Part shown: in pieces, positions 18,548-26,914 of the stretch | Numbering within the stretch: the stretch's first letter is position 1 | How the letters are laid out: each line of letters begins with the position of its first letter | Source of the DNA: Pacificimonas sp963710205 | Lineage (GTDB): Bacteria > Pseudomonadota > Alphaproteobacteria > Sphingomonadales > Sphingomonadaceae | Assembly (NCBI GenBank): GCA_963710205.1 | Contig: CAVPZG010000007.1 | Coordinates: forward strand, 124,001 to 188,000 | DNA: 64,000 nucleotides | Reading direction: 5' to 3' | Notes under the pieces: generated by a model | Told to the model about the DNA's origin: nothing | Database searches by the model: none | What the model saw: only the letters and a program-made list of their open reading frames with translations | Made by a program: the position numbers and the translations under genes

Positions 18548-19558
18548 TCAATTGCGCACGCGCTTGATCGCTGCAGTCAACTTAGGCAGCTTGGCCACTG
18601 GCACTTGCCAGACTTGAAAAAGGCCCGGCTCTGCGTCCTTCACCGGCCGATCAGACGTAAAGACAAGCGTTTTTCCATCTGGGGTAATCCGACCTGCAAA
18701 CTCAGAATATTGCGAGTTCACGGCATGTCCAAGCGGTTGCGGTGTTGACCAAACCCCATTCTCAAGCGTCGAGACAAAGAGGTTGGCAGACGTGCTGCTG
18801 TCACGCTCTTTGGTAGATAGAAGCATCAGGCGACCATCGGATGACACCCATGAACCGTCATTCTCACCGTCATTGTTGATCGGAGCCGGGAGGAGCTCGG
18901 GTTTGCGGAACCCACCCGAGCCGTCCGAGCGTGCAATATAGATGTCGCGCAACCCGGCGCCATCAAGTCGCTCAGACCAGAAATAGAGATCGCCATTCGC
19001 GGTTACGACTGGGGCCGTTTCATTATTCACGAACCGGGTCTTGCGGATGGCACCTCCCCGGATGCGATTGATGTCGGGATCATCAATCGCTTCGGGCACT
19101 GCATCAGGGTTGGTTAGGTCAAGGCGAAAAAGGTCAAAATCTTCATATACGTTCTGACCCACGTGCCGCTCGCGTTCTGGAGCCCAAGAGAAATACAATG
19201 TGCGTCCATCGGGCGATACGCTGGGCCAGTCCACTCGGGCCACTTGAGGCAAGTCCACAAGCTCCGGCTTCGACCAACCAGTTGATGTTCGGGAGGATCG
19301 CATCAGAAGCTGCGGGCAGTTCCATATGCGCTGGCAGTCAGCCTGAGCGAAGTAGATCGTCTCGCCATCAGGGGCAAAGGTCGGAGACAGTGTAATTCGA
19401 CCAGATTGCTCAAGATCGATAGGGAAAAAGAGTGTGGCTCCCCACTCATCATCGTGTGCAGCCGACGGCGCCTCAGGAACGACCATCGTTTTATCTGAGG
19501 CGTGCAGAAGCCCAATCGAAACGAGCAGGCCAATTGCCGCCTGGGTCAGAGAGTTCAT
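18548..19558 (-). CDS. Exported PD40 (TolB-like) beta-propeller protein
   Basis: 336 aa with an N-terminal hydrophobic signal (MNSLTQAAIGLLVSIGLLHA). Repeated PD40 blades are seen: SPTFAPDGETIYFAQAD, WPSVSPDGRTLYFSW, VVTANGDLYFWSERL and RITPDGKTLVFTSDRP. Such propellers bind proteins or peptides; there are no catalytic residues to assign. The gene has visibly lower GC and less biased codons than its neighbours and is divergent from an Lrp-type regulator, suggesting the two were acquired together. Confidence 0.8.
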   Translation of the reverse strand: MNSLTQAAIGLLVSIGLLHASDKTMVVPEAPSAAHDDEWGATLFFPIDLEQSGRITLSPTFAPDGETIYFAQADCQRIWNCPQLLMRSSRTSTGWSKPELVDLPQVARVDWPSVSPDGRTLYFSWAPERERHVGQNVYEDFDLFRLDLTNPDAVPEAIDDPDINRIRGGAIRKTRFVNNETAPVVTANGDLYFWSERLDGAGLRDIYIARSDGSGGFRKPELLPAPINNDGENDGSWVSSDGRLMLLSTKERDSSTSANLFVSTLENGVWSTPQPLGHAVNSQYSEFAGRITPDGKTLVFTSDRPVKDAEPGLFQVWQVPVAKLPKLTAAIKRVRN

Positions 19559-19677
19559 GGCATCAAATTTCCTTTACGGTGTCCGCCGATCCTAAAAAGC
19601 TTATAGCTTGCTCGCATGGCCGGGTGCGCGCGTATTCAGCCGTCGACTGATTGGATTTGCTCAATTATACCAGAGAA

Positions 19678-20148
19678 ATGACCCAAAACAGTCAGATCGC
19701 GCTCGATGATGCAGATCGTCGTATCCTCTCGCAAGTCCAGCAAGACATCCGCAGGCCACCTGAACAAATTGCAAAAGCGGCGGGCTTGTCAGTCTCGAGT
19801 TATCGCCGAAGGTTGAAGCGCCTGCGGGAAAATGGAGTGATTGAGCGCGAAGTCGCCATCGTGAACCCAGGACGCGTCGGGATTGACATCATTGTGATGG
19901 TTAGCCTGAATGATGAACGCGGCCCTGAATATGATCGGTTGAAGCGATCCTATCGCGCCTCGCCGAATGTCACCCAATGCTACAGCGTGACAGGTGACGC
20001 TGACCTCGTCCTCCATGTCCACATGCCGGACATGGCGAGTTTCGAAGCTTGGATAGAGGCAAACATTCTTGAAGATGATGCGGTGAAGCGCTGCACAAGC
20101 CATGTTGTCTATTCACGAGTGAAGTTTGACACCGCGCTTCCGCTCTAG
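19678..20148 (+). CDS. Lrp/AsnC-family transcriptional regulator
   Basis: 156 aa from ATG 19678 (TTG 19651 would add nine residues). An N-terminal winged helix-turn-helix (LDDADRRILSQVQQD; IAKAAGLSVSSYRRRLKRL) is followed by a RAM ligand-binding domain with the VTGDADLVLHVHMPDM strand-turn typical of the family. It probably senses an amino acid. Divergent orientation to the PD40 gene suggests it controls that promoter, an inference from position. It shares the lower GC of that pair. Confidence 0.87.
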   Translation: MTQNSQIALDDADRRILSQVQQDIRRPPEQIAKAAGLSVSSYRRRLKRLRENGVIEREVAIVNPGRVGIDIIVMVSLNDERGPEYDRLKRSYRASPNVTQCYSVTGDADLVLHVHMPDMASFEAWIEANILEDDAVKRCTSHVVYSRVKFDTALPL

Positions 20149-20325
20149 GCCCTTTCTTCGATCATTATCCGCTTCCCACCCGAGAACCGACATTCAAGGA
20201 TTTCGCTGAGAGCCATGAACGTGACGTCCGGCCACCTGCCGCGCACTCTGGGTCTGCGCTGTCCGCGTCCGGCGCCGTGCAGGCCTAAACGCCGACCGTT
20301 TGCCAGTCCCGCAATTTCGCCATAG
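20149..20325. other. Intergenic stretch, nothing recognised
   Basis: The space between the Lrp regulator and the TspO gene marks the edge of the lower-GC pair. No convincing reading frame, terminator or repeat was identified. Confidence 0.5.
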
Positions 20326-20820
20326 ATGCCAGTCATGAAATTTTCCCTGATTTTCGCGGTGGTCTGGTGTCTTGTCCTTCTGGTCGGCGGCGGGGCCCTG
20401 ACAACGATCGGCGAATGGTATCGCGACCTCAGGAAGCCGAGCTGGCAACCGCCCGACTGGCTGTTCGGCCCGGCATGGACGGTCATTCTGGGTCTGGCGG
20501 CCTGGGCCTTCGTGCTATGCTGGGATGATGCCAGCAGTCGTGGTGACGGGCCGCTGCTGATCGGCCTTTATCTTGCCAATGGCGTCTTCCACTTCCTGTG
20601 GTCGCCGCTGTTCTTTACCCTCAAGCGGCCGGACTGGGCATTGATCGAAGTGCCTTTCCTCTGGCTCTCCGTCCTCGCACTCTCGATTTTCCTGCGGGAC
20701 TGGTCGGTCATCGCCAGCTGGATGATCGTGCCCTATCTCGCCTGGGTCAGTTTCGCTACGCTTCTGAACTGGCAGATCGTGCGGCTGAATGCGCCGTTCT
20801 CGCGCCGCGCTGCGGACTGA
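20326..20820 (+). CDS. tspO: TspO/MBR family membrane protein
   Basis: 164-aa outer-membrane tryptophan-rich sensory protein. Five hydrophobic helices, many Trp residues, and the signatures WYRDLRKPSWQPPDWLFGPAWT and LYLANGVFHFLWSPLFF are characteristic. TspO binds porphyrins and tetrapyrroles and influences their oxidation or export; in alphaproteobacteria it can modulate pigment genes. ATG 20335 is an equally good start three codons in. Confidence 0.92.
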   Translation: MPVMKFSLIFAVVWCLVLLVGGGALTTIGEWYRDLRKPSWQPPDWLFGPAWTVILGLAAWAFVLCWDDASSRGDGPLLIGLYLANGVFHFLWSPLFFTLKRPDWALIEVPFLWLSVLALSIFLRDWSVIASWMIVPYLAWVSFATLLNWQIVRLNAPFSRRAAD

Positions 20821-20882
20821 CAGGGCGGATTACTGCCGGAAAGCCGCAAACCGGACCGGCCTCCGGCACCAGGGTCTTGAAA

Positions 20883-21299
20883 TCACCCGGCAACCCGGCC
20901 CGCAATGTCGTCCTGCTCCGCCTGCGCCCGCCTGTGCGCTTCGATCCGCTCCAGCAGGACGGATGCCTCGATACCCTTCTCCAATGGTTTTAGCGCCGTG
21001 AAGCTGTCGAGCAGTTTGCCCCGCAGGACGTCGACCCGCGCCTCCAGTTCGGTGCGCTGATGTTCCAGCGACCCCAGCCGCTGCCGCTGCGCCGCCGCAA
21101 AGGCGGCCGTGTCGAGATGTGGCATTTCGCTGGCGACGCGCAGTTCGACCTCCAGCCGGTCCGCCGCGCGCGCCTGTTCCTCGGCATTGACCGTCAGCAG
21201 GCGCTCCAGTTCGGAAATTTCGCCGCGCACCCGGTCCATGTCGCGCCGCTGCACCCGCGCGGCCGCTTCCAGCCCCGCCGTCTTTTCCGCAACCGTCAT
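20883..21299 (-). CDS. fliJ: Flagellar export protein FliJ (putative)
   Basis: 138-aa charged, almost entirely helical coiled-coil protein with no signal or membrane segment. Sequence alone is weakly diagnostic. Its start overlaps the end of fliI by 4 bp, and fliI-fliJ is the usual order in flagellar export loci. FliJ forms the stalk that activates the FliI ATPase ring and delivers chaperones. Confidence 0.78.
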   Translation of the reverse strand: MTVAEKTAGLEAAARVQRRDMDRVRGEISELERLLTVNAEEQARAADRLEVELRVASEMPHLDTAAFAAAQRQRLGSLEHQRTELEARVDVLRGKLLDSFTALKPLEKGIEASVLLERIEAHRRAQAEQDDIAGRVAG

Positions 21300-22630
21300 G
21301 CCCCTGCTCCCTCGACTATGGCCTTAAGCTGTAATCTCGCATCCGCCACACCGCGGCGTTCGCGCCGCGACTGGCTGATCAGTTTCTCGATTTTGGGCGC
21401 GCGGGCCATGGCGCGGTCCACGTCCACATTCGCACCCGTCTTGTAGGCCCCCAGCCGCACCAGCTCTTCCATATCGCCATAGGTTGCGAGCTCCCGCCGC
21501 GCGGCCTGCACCAGCGCCAGCTCCTCCCCGCCCTGCGCGCGGTCCGCGCTGCGCGACAGCGAGGCCAGCAAATCGATCGCGGGATAGCGTCCGCGCTCGG
21601 CGATGCGCCGTGACAGCAGCACATGCCCATCCAGGATTCCGCGCACGGCGTCCGCAACGGGTTCCTCCATATCGCTGCCCTCAACGAGCACGCTGAACAG
21701 CCCGGTGATGGAACCCGCGCCGACCGGCCCCGGCCCGGCGCGTTCAAGAAGGCGCGGCAGTTCCGCGAACACGCTCGGCGTATACCCCTTCGTGGTTGGG
21801 GGCTCACCGGCGGCCAGGCCAATCTCACGGCAGGCATGGGCAAAGCGGGTGACGGAATCCATCAGGCAGAATACCCGCTTGCCCTCATCGCGGAAATGCT
21901 CGGCAATCGACAGCGTGGTCCACGCCGCCTGCCGCCGCATGACCGCGCTCTCATCGGAGGTCGCCACCACGACGACGGACTTGGCGAGACCTTCCGCGCC
22001 CAGTTCGTCCTCGATGAATTCGCGTACCTCGCGCCCGCGCTCGCCGATCAGGCCGATGACGGCGACGTCGCAGTCGGCAAAGCGCGCCAGCATCCCCGAC
22101 AGCACGGATTTCCCGACGCCGGAGCCGGAAAACAGCCCCAGTCGCTGGCCCTCGCACAGAGGCGTGAACAGGTCGATGGCGGCAACGCCCGTTTCCAGCC
22201 TTGCCCCCAGTTTCGCACGCGCACTCGCAGGCGGAGGCCCCGCCCGCACCAGACGTGGACGCAGGCCGCAGGGCAATCCGCCGCCATCGTCGGCCGCGTG
22301 TCCCAACCCGTCGACGACTCGCCCCAGCCAGTCCCCCGATGGCGCGATGGTCGGCGATTTCCCGCGCAGCCAGACCCGCGCGCCGGGCGCAAGTCCCTCG
22401 GCGGCGGCAAAGGGCATCGCCAGCGCCGCGTCGCGGTCAGCCGATACGATCTCCGCCAGCAGCGGCCCATCGCCGTCGCGTTCGATTTCGACTCGCGCGC
22501 CGACGCAGGCCGCCCTGCCCAGCCCCTCGATTTCCACTGCGGGTCCACCCGCGCGGCGCACCCGTCCATAGACATGCGCGAATTCGATATTGCGGACGGT
22601 GGCCGCAGCGGCGGCGAGCAGGTTGGTCAT
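21296..22630 (-). CDS. fliI: Flagellum-specific ATPase FliI
   Basis: 444-aa ATPase of the flagellar type III export apparatus, F1-beta-like. Walker A is GLFSGSGVGKS at residues 165-175. VIGLIGERGREVREFIEDEL and RVFCLMDSVTRFAHACREIGLAAGEPP are characteristic of FliI/YscN. GAGSITGLFSVLVEGSDMEEPVAD is present. It is divergent from ctrA. Only fliI and fliJ of the flagellar set are here, so the rest must lie elsewhere or motility may be reduced. Confidence 0.95.
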   Translation of the reverse strand: MTNLLAAAAATVRNIEFAHVYGRVRRAGGPAVEIEGLGRAACVGARVEIERDGDGPLLAEIVSADRDAALAMPFAAAEGLAPGARVWLRGKSPTIAPSGDWLGRVVDGLGHAADDGGGLPCGLRPRLVRAGPPPASARAKLGARLETGVAAIDLFTPLCEGQRLGLFSGSGVGKSVLSGMLARFADCDVAVIGLIGERGREVREFIEDELGAEGLAKSVVVVATSDESAVMRRQAAWTTLSIAEHFRDEGKRVFCLMDSVTRFAHACREIGLAAGEPPTTKGYTPSVFAELPRLLERAGPGPVGAGSITGLFSVLVEGSDMEEPVADAVRGILDGHVLLSRRIAERGRYPAIDLLASLSRSADRAQGGEELALVQAARRELATYGDMEELVRLGAYKTGANVDVDRAMARAPKIEKLISQSRRERRGVADARLQLKAIVEGAGA

Positions 22631-22703
22631 GACGACCGCGTCTAAACAGTCATGGTTTCCAGACGGTAAAGCTGTGACTCCAAAAGCACAACTGACGCCG
22701 AAA

Positions 22704-22754
22704 TTAACCTTTTACCCCGCGTTAACCTTTATAAACGATAAGCGTCATGGTTAA
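22704..22754 (+). promoter_or_regulatory. Three TTAAC boxes in the ctrA upstream region
   Basis: TTAAC occurs at 22704, 22722 and 22751, in the 184-bp gap between fliI and ctrA. TTAA half-sites are the core of the CtrA recognition sequence (TTAA-N7-TTAA). The spacings here, 18 and 29 bp, are not the canonical pair, but TTAACCTTTATAAAC at 22722 is a near match. Autoregulation of ctrA is therefore plausible. Confidence 0.45.
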
Positions 22755-22814
22755 CGGAATGCGGAACAGGGCAACGCCGGTCCGCCGGGACATTTAGGAT
22801 AGGGACGAATTCAC

Positions 22815-23528
22815 ATGCGCGTACTTCTGATCGAGGATGACCACAATATTTCCGACGCCATCGAGCTGATGCTGTCGGGCCAGGGTTTCAATGTCTACGC
22901 GACCGATCTGGGCGAGGAAGGCATCGACCTTGGCAAGCTCTATGATTACGACATCATCCTCCTCGATCTCGGTCTGCCCGACATGCACGGCTACGACGTC
23001 CTGAAGAAGCTGCGCCTTGCCAAGGTCGGCACGCCCGTCCTCATCCTGACCGGCGCGAACGACGTGGAATCGAAAATCCGCGGCCTCGGCTTCGGTGCCG
23101 ACGACTATCTGACGAAGCCCTTCCACAAGGATGAGCTCGTTGCCCGCATCCAGGCCATTGTCCGCCGTTCCAAGGGGCACAGCCAGTCGATCATCAAGAC
23201 CGGCAAGCTGGCCGTCAATCTCGACACCAAGACCGTCGACGTCAACGGCAGCCGCGTACACCTGACCGGCAAGGAATATGCGATGCTGGAACTGCTCAGC
23301 CTCCGCAAGTCCACGACGCTGACGAAGGAAATGTTCCTCAACCACCTTTATGGCGGCATGGACGAACCCGAACTCAAGATCATCGACGTCTTCATCTGCA
23401 AGCTCCGCAAGAAGCTTTCGGCTGCCTGCGAAGGTGAAAACTACATCGAAACCGTCTGGGGCCGCGGCTACGTCCTGCGCGATCCAGAGGGGGAAGAGCA
23501 GACCGCCGACGAAGCAAAGGCGGCGTAA
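22815..23528 (+). CDS. ctrA: Cell-cycle response regulator CtrA
   Basis: 237-aa OmpR-family regulator. The receiver domain has phospho-acceptor Asp51 in IILLDLGLPDMHGYDVLKKL and the conserved Lys in DDYLTKPFHKDELVARI. A winged-helix DNA-binding domain follows (LTGKEYAMLELLSLRK; DVFICKLRKKL; VWGRGYVL). This sequence is very close to CtrA, which controls flagellar and division genes in alphaproteobacteria; its position next to fliI-fliJ agrees. AGGGACG lies just upstream, and the gene ends in a strong terminator. Confidence 0.97.
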   Translation: MRVLLIEDDHNISDAIELMLSGQGFNVYATDLGEEGIDLGKLYDYDIILLDLGLPDMHGYDVLKKLRLAKVGTPVLILTGANDVESKIRGLGFGADDYLTKPFHKDELVARIQAIVRRSKGHSQSIIKTGKLAVNLDTKTVDVNGSRVHLTGKEYAMLELLSLRKSTTLTKEMFLNHLYGGMDEPELKIIDVFICKLRKKLSAACEGENYIETVWGRGYVLRDPEGEEQTADEAKAA

Positions 23529-23555
23529 CGCTCGACATCAGGTTACAGGGGGCCA

Positions 23556-23593
23556 GGGCGGTCCGCACCGGCGGTGCGGGCCGCCCTTCCTTT
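23556..23593 (+). terminator. Rho-independent terminator after ctrA
   Basis: A 14-bp GC-rich stem (23556-23569 with 23573-23586, one G-U-type mismatch) around a 3-nt loop is followed by TTCCTTT. It lies about 28 bp after the ctrA stop, between ctrA and the convergent MFS gene. Confidence 0.85.
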
Positions 23594-23628
23594 GCGGGGG
23601 GGGCGGGCGTGCAAACCGCATCTTCGGC

Positions 23629-24828
23629 TCAGCCGCTGCGGTCCCTCGCTCCATAGACCCGGTAACCGATCATGGTGAGCGCCGTCAGGCACAGGCAGGA
23701 TCCAATGATGTAAAGCGCCGTTCCGGTCCAGCCGAACGCGTCGAAAATGGCGGTTCCCGCGATGCTGCCAATGCCGCCGCCTATGAACATCATGACGATA
23801 TAGATCGTCGTCAGCCGCGTGCGCAGGTCAGGGGCCAGCGACAGGAACGTCATCCGGCTTGTGACGTCTATCGCGGGACCGACGATGTTGCCGATCAGGA
23901 TCGGGATCATCAGCAGCCACAAATTCCCGCCGAACGGCAACAGCAAAACGATGCCTGCGGTCTGGACCAGGGCGAAGATGACCCGCGCCTTTCGCGGGCC
24001 TATCCTGTCCGCCAGTCTTCCCCAATAGGGTGTCGTGAAGACGCTGATGGCGGCAAATCCGGCCAGATAGCCGACGACGTCCGTTCCATATCCCATGTCC
24101 GGCCCCGTCAGGTGCAGCGCAAGGCCCAGCCACAGGGCGATGAACTGCGCGAAGCCGATGCCCTGAATGGCACCGGAAAGCAGGATTTCGCGGTCGCTTC
24201 GCACCAGCGCGAAAAGCGATGCGAGAAGCTGGCCATAATGCAGCTGGCTTTCGCCCCGGTCTCCCGCCCCCTTTTCCATGATGCGCGGCAGGGCCAGCGT
24301 GATCGCGATCATCGCGCCGCTCGCGATCCAGTAAACGGTTCGCCAGCCGAAATATTCCGCCAGCACGCCGGCGCCGACCCTGGCGACCAGGATCCCGAAG
24401 ATCACGCCTGCGGTCAGGATCGCCGTCACTTGCCCCAGGCGCTCCGGGGCCACCCGCTTCGAGGCATAGGCTGGCAGCAGATAGGGCGCGATCGTGAAAA
24501 ACCCCAGCAGCGTCGATCCCGCCGTGAAAATGGCAAAGTCGCGCGCCAGGGTCATCAGCAGCAGACCGGCGCACTGACCGATGGTGAAGAGGATGGTCAA
24601 GGACCGGTTCGAGTAACGGTCCCCAAGCGGCAGCAGGAGAAATATTCCGACCGCCAGTGCCAGCTGGTTGAGGGCGGGGACGAGGCCGATCTGCGCGGCA
24701 CTGACGCCAAATTCCTCGGCGACATCACCGATAATCGGATGGATGTAATAGGCGTTCGCCGTCACGACGGCGATGGCGGCGGCAAGCAGCAGTTCCTGGG
24801 CTGCCGATAGGCGGGCGGTGCTGGTCAT
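23629..24828 (-). CDS. MFS transporter (drug/metabolite efflux type)
   Basis: 399 aa with about twelve hydrophobic segments. The loop 2-3 signature appears as LPLGDRYSNRSLT, and the second half repeats it as GRLADRIGPRKARV. The protein belongs to the DHA-type branch, usually proton-driven exporters of small toxic compounds. A perfect inverted repeat lies 21 bp upstream of its start and may be an operator. The substrate is unknown. Confidence 0.88.
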   Translation of the reverse strand: MTSTARLSAAQELLLAAAIAVVTANAYYIHPIIGDVAEEFGVSAAQIGLVPALNQLALAVGIFLLLPLGDRYSNRSLTILFTIGQCAGLLLMTLARDFAIFTAGSTLLGFFTIAPYLLPAYASKRVAPERLGQVTAILTAGVIFGILVARVGAGVLAEYFGWRTVYWIASGAMIAITLALPRIMEKGAGDRGESQLHYGQLLASLFALVRSDREILLSGAIQGIGFAQFIALWLGLALHLTGPDMGYGTDVVGYLAGFAAISVFTTPYWGRLADRIGPRKARVIFALVQTAGIVLLLPFGGNLWLLMIPILIGNIVGPAIDVTSRMTFLSLAPDLRTRLTTIYIVMMFIGGGIGSIAGTAIFDAFGWTGTALYIIGSCLCLTALTMIGYRVYGARDRSG

Positions 24829-24848
24829 GAAATGCTGCTTTTGATGGT

Positions 24849-24871
24849 CGAATGTCCAGGATGGACATTCG
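24849..24871 (-). promoter_or_regulatory. Perfect inverted repeat, candidate operator of the MFS gene
   Basis: CGAATGTCC-AGGAT-GGACATTCG is a 9-bp perfect dyad with a 5-nt centre, starting 21 bp upstream of the MFS ATG. No U-tract follows on either strand, so a repressor-binding site fits better than a terminator. The regulator is not encoded next to it. Confidence 0.5.
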
Positions 24872-24921
24872 CAAAGTCGACAGATACCGGCCTCGACCGG
24901 AAAAGACCCGGGGAAACCGCG

Positions 24922-25638
24922 CTATCGCAGCATCAGCCCGCCATCCATCGCCAGGCTCTGCCCGGTCACATAGCTCGCGCCCGGCCCAGCCAGAAAGGCG
25001 ATGCATTCCGCCACTTCCCGCGGCGTCCCCCAGCGGCGCATGGGAACGGCTTTCAGCAGCTTCGCCTCATAGCTTTCATGTTCGCGCATCGGCGCGGTCA
25101 TGCGGGTTTCGATGAAACCCGGCGCGACCATGTTCACGCGCACGCCGTCCGGGGCCCATTTGTCGGCCAGTGCCCGCGTCAGGCCAAGCAGACCCGTCTT
25201 CGACGCGGTGTAGGCGGGCGTTTCCTTCAGTGCGAGAAAGCTGGACAGCGATCCCACATTGACGATCGACCCGCCCGATTTCGCCAGCACCGGGTGCAGC
25301 AGCGTGGACAGCTTCATCACGCCCGACAGATTGATGGAAATCACCTCCTCGAACGCGTCCTGCTCATATTCGTTCGGCCGCCCGGTCCCGGCATTGTTCA
25401 CGAGCACGTCCAGCGCCCCGAAACCGGCTGCCAGCGCCTCGATATCCGCCTTCTCGCCCATGCGGCACTGCACATAGGCCATGCCCGCCAGGTCGCTGTC
25501 CGCATAGTCGGAGGCCGCGCCGCGCGTGCCCGTGACGGTCACATGCGCGCCCGCGTCGCGGAACAGCGCCGCCGTCGCCTGCCCGATCCCCTGCGACCCG
25601 CCCGTGACCAGTACCGTCTTTCCTTGCATCCAGCTCAT
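24922..25638 (-). CDS. SDR-family NAD(P)-dependent oxidoreductase
   Basis: Classical short-chain dehydrogenase, 238 aa. The cofactor motif is TGGSQGIG (TGxxxGxG), followed by NNAG and the catalytic YTASK, with the S in VNVGSLSSF. The C-terminal YVTGQSLAMDGGLMLR is typical. It probably oxidises a hydroxy-acyl or alcohol substrate; the family is too broad for more. The ATG lies divergently from the VWA gene with 100 bp between. Confidence 0.92.
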   Translation of the reverse strand: MSWMQGKTVLVTGGSQGIGQATAALFRDAGAHVTVTGTRGAASDYADSDLAGMAYVQCRMGEKADIEALAAGFGALDVLVNNAGTGRPNEYEQDAFEEVISINLSGVMKLSTLLHPVLAKSGGSIVNVGSLSSFLALKETPAYTASKTGLLGLTRALADKWAPDGVRVNMVAPGFIETRMTAPMREHESYEAKLLKAVPMRRWGTPREVAECIAFLAGPGASYVTGQSLAMDGGLMLR

Positions 25639-25738
25639 GATCGTCTCCTCTGCCCCTACCCTTAGCGCGCAGCGACGCCGCCGCCCCCTCTTAGAAAGCA
25701 GGATGACGCGCCGCGCCCGCCCGCCTATCTACCTCCCC

Positions 25739-26914
25739 ATGTTTCTGGATTTTTTCGAAGAGCTGCGCGCCGCGCGCATTCCCGTCTCGCTGAAGGAGCA
25801 TCTGACGCTTCTTGAGGCGCTTAAGGCGGACGTCATCGACCGCCGCGTCGAACAATTCTATTATCTCTCGCGCTCCGCCTATGTGAAGGACGAGGCGATG
25901 CTGGACCGTTTCGACCAGGTTTTCGGCAAGGTCTTCAAGGGCCTGGAGACGACCTATGACGAGGAAACCGCCGAGATCCCTGAGGAATGGTTGCGCCAGC
26001 TCGCCGAGGCCGTGTTCTCGGAAGAGGAAATGGCCGCGATCGAGGAAAAGGGCTTCGACGAGATCATGGAGGAACTCAAGAAGCGCCTCGATGAACAGGA
26101 GGGGCGGCACGAGGGCGGCAACAAATGGATCGGTACGGGCGGGAAATCCCCCTTCGGCAATTCGGGCTTCAACCCGGCAGGCGTCCGCATCGGCGGAAAG
26201 GGCGGCCAGCAAAAGGCCATCAAGGTCTGGGAAAAGCGCGAATATAAGAATCTCGACGACGATGTCGAACTCGGCACCCGCAACATAAAGATCGCGCTCC
26301 GCCGCCTGCGCCGCTTCGCCCGCGATGGCGCAGCGGAAGAGCTCGACCTGAATTCGACCATCCGCGGCACGGCGAACAAGGGTTATCTCGACATCGTCAT
26401 GCGCCCGGAACGGCGGAACGCGGTCAAGGTGCTCATCTTCTTCGACATTGGCGGCTCCATGGACGGGCATATCCGCACCTGCGAGGAACTGTTCAGCGCC
26501 GCGTCCAGCGAGTTCAAGAACATGGAATATTTCTACTTCCACAACATGCCGTACGAGGCGATGTGGAAGGACAACCGTCGCCGCTGGTCGGAACGCATCC
26601 CGACCTTCGATATCCTCCATAAATATCCGCACGATTATAAGCTGATCTTTGTCGGTGACGCCTCGATGTCACCCTATGAGATCAACTATCCGGGCGGCAG
26701 CGTCGAACATTGGAACGAGGAGCCTGGCGCCACCTGGCTGAAGCGCATGACCGACGTCTACCACAGCGCGGTCTGGCTCAATCCCATCCCGCAGAAGCAC
26801 TGGCAGTACGGCCAGTCCATCCAGATGATCAGGACACTGATGGAGGATCGCATGTACCCGTTGACGCTGCACGGCCTCGACGATGCCATGCGGACCCTGA
26901 CGCGCAGCCATTGA
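25739..26914 (+). CDS. CoxE-like von Willebrand factor A domain protein
   Basis: 391 aa. It begins MFLDFFEELRAARIPVSLKE, the usual opening of this VWA family, whose members often work with MoxR AAA ATPases in enzyme maturation. The central region (LDLNSTIRGTANKGYLDIVM) precedes the VWA domain. There the MIDAS-like FFDIGGSMDGHI replaces the usual DxSxS with DxGxS, one substitution in the metal site. ATG 25703, 12 codons upstream, is an alternative start. No MoxR gene is adjacent. Confidence 0.85.
   Translation: MFLDFFEELRAARIPVSLKEHLTLLEALKADVIDRRVEQFYYLSRSAYVKDEAMLDRFDQVFGKVFKGLETTYDEETAEIPEEWLRQLAEAVFSEEEMAAIEEKGFDEIMEELKKRLDEQEGRHEGGNKWIGTGGKSPFGNSGFNPAGVRIGGKGGQQKAIKVWEKREYKNLDDDVELGTRNIKIALRRLRRFARDGAAEELDLNSTIRGTANKGYLDIVMRPERRNAVKVLIFFDIGGSMDGHIRTCEELFSAASSEFKNMEYFYFHNMPYEAMWKDNRRRWSERIPTFDILHKYPHDYKLIFVGDASMSPYEINYPGGSVEHWNEEPGATWLKRMTDVYHSAVWLNPIPQKHWQYGQSIQMIRTLMEDRMYPLTLHGLDDAMRTLTRSH

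Noticed and set aside
24849..24871. Hairpin as terminator of the SDR gene
   Set aside because: No U-tract follows the stem on either strand, and its position immediately before the MFS start suits an operator better.
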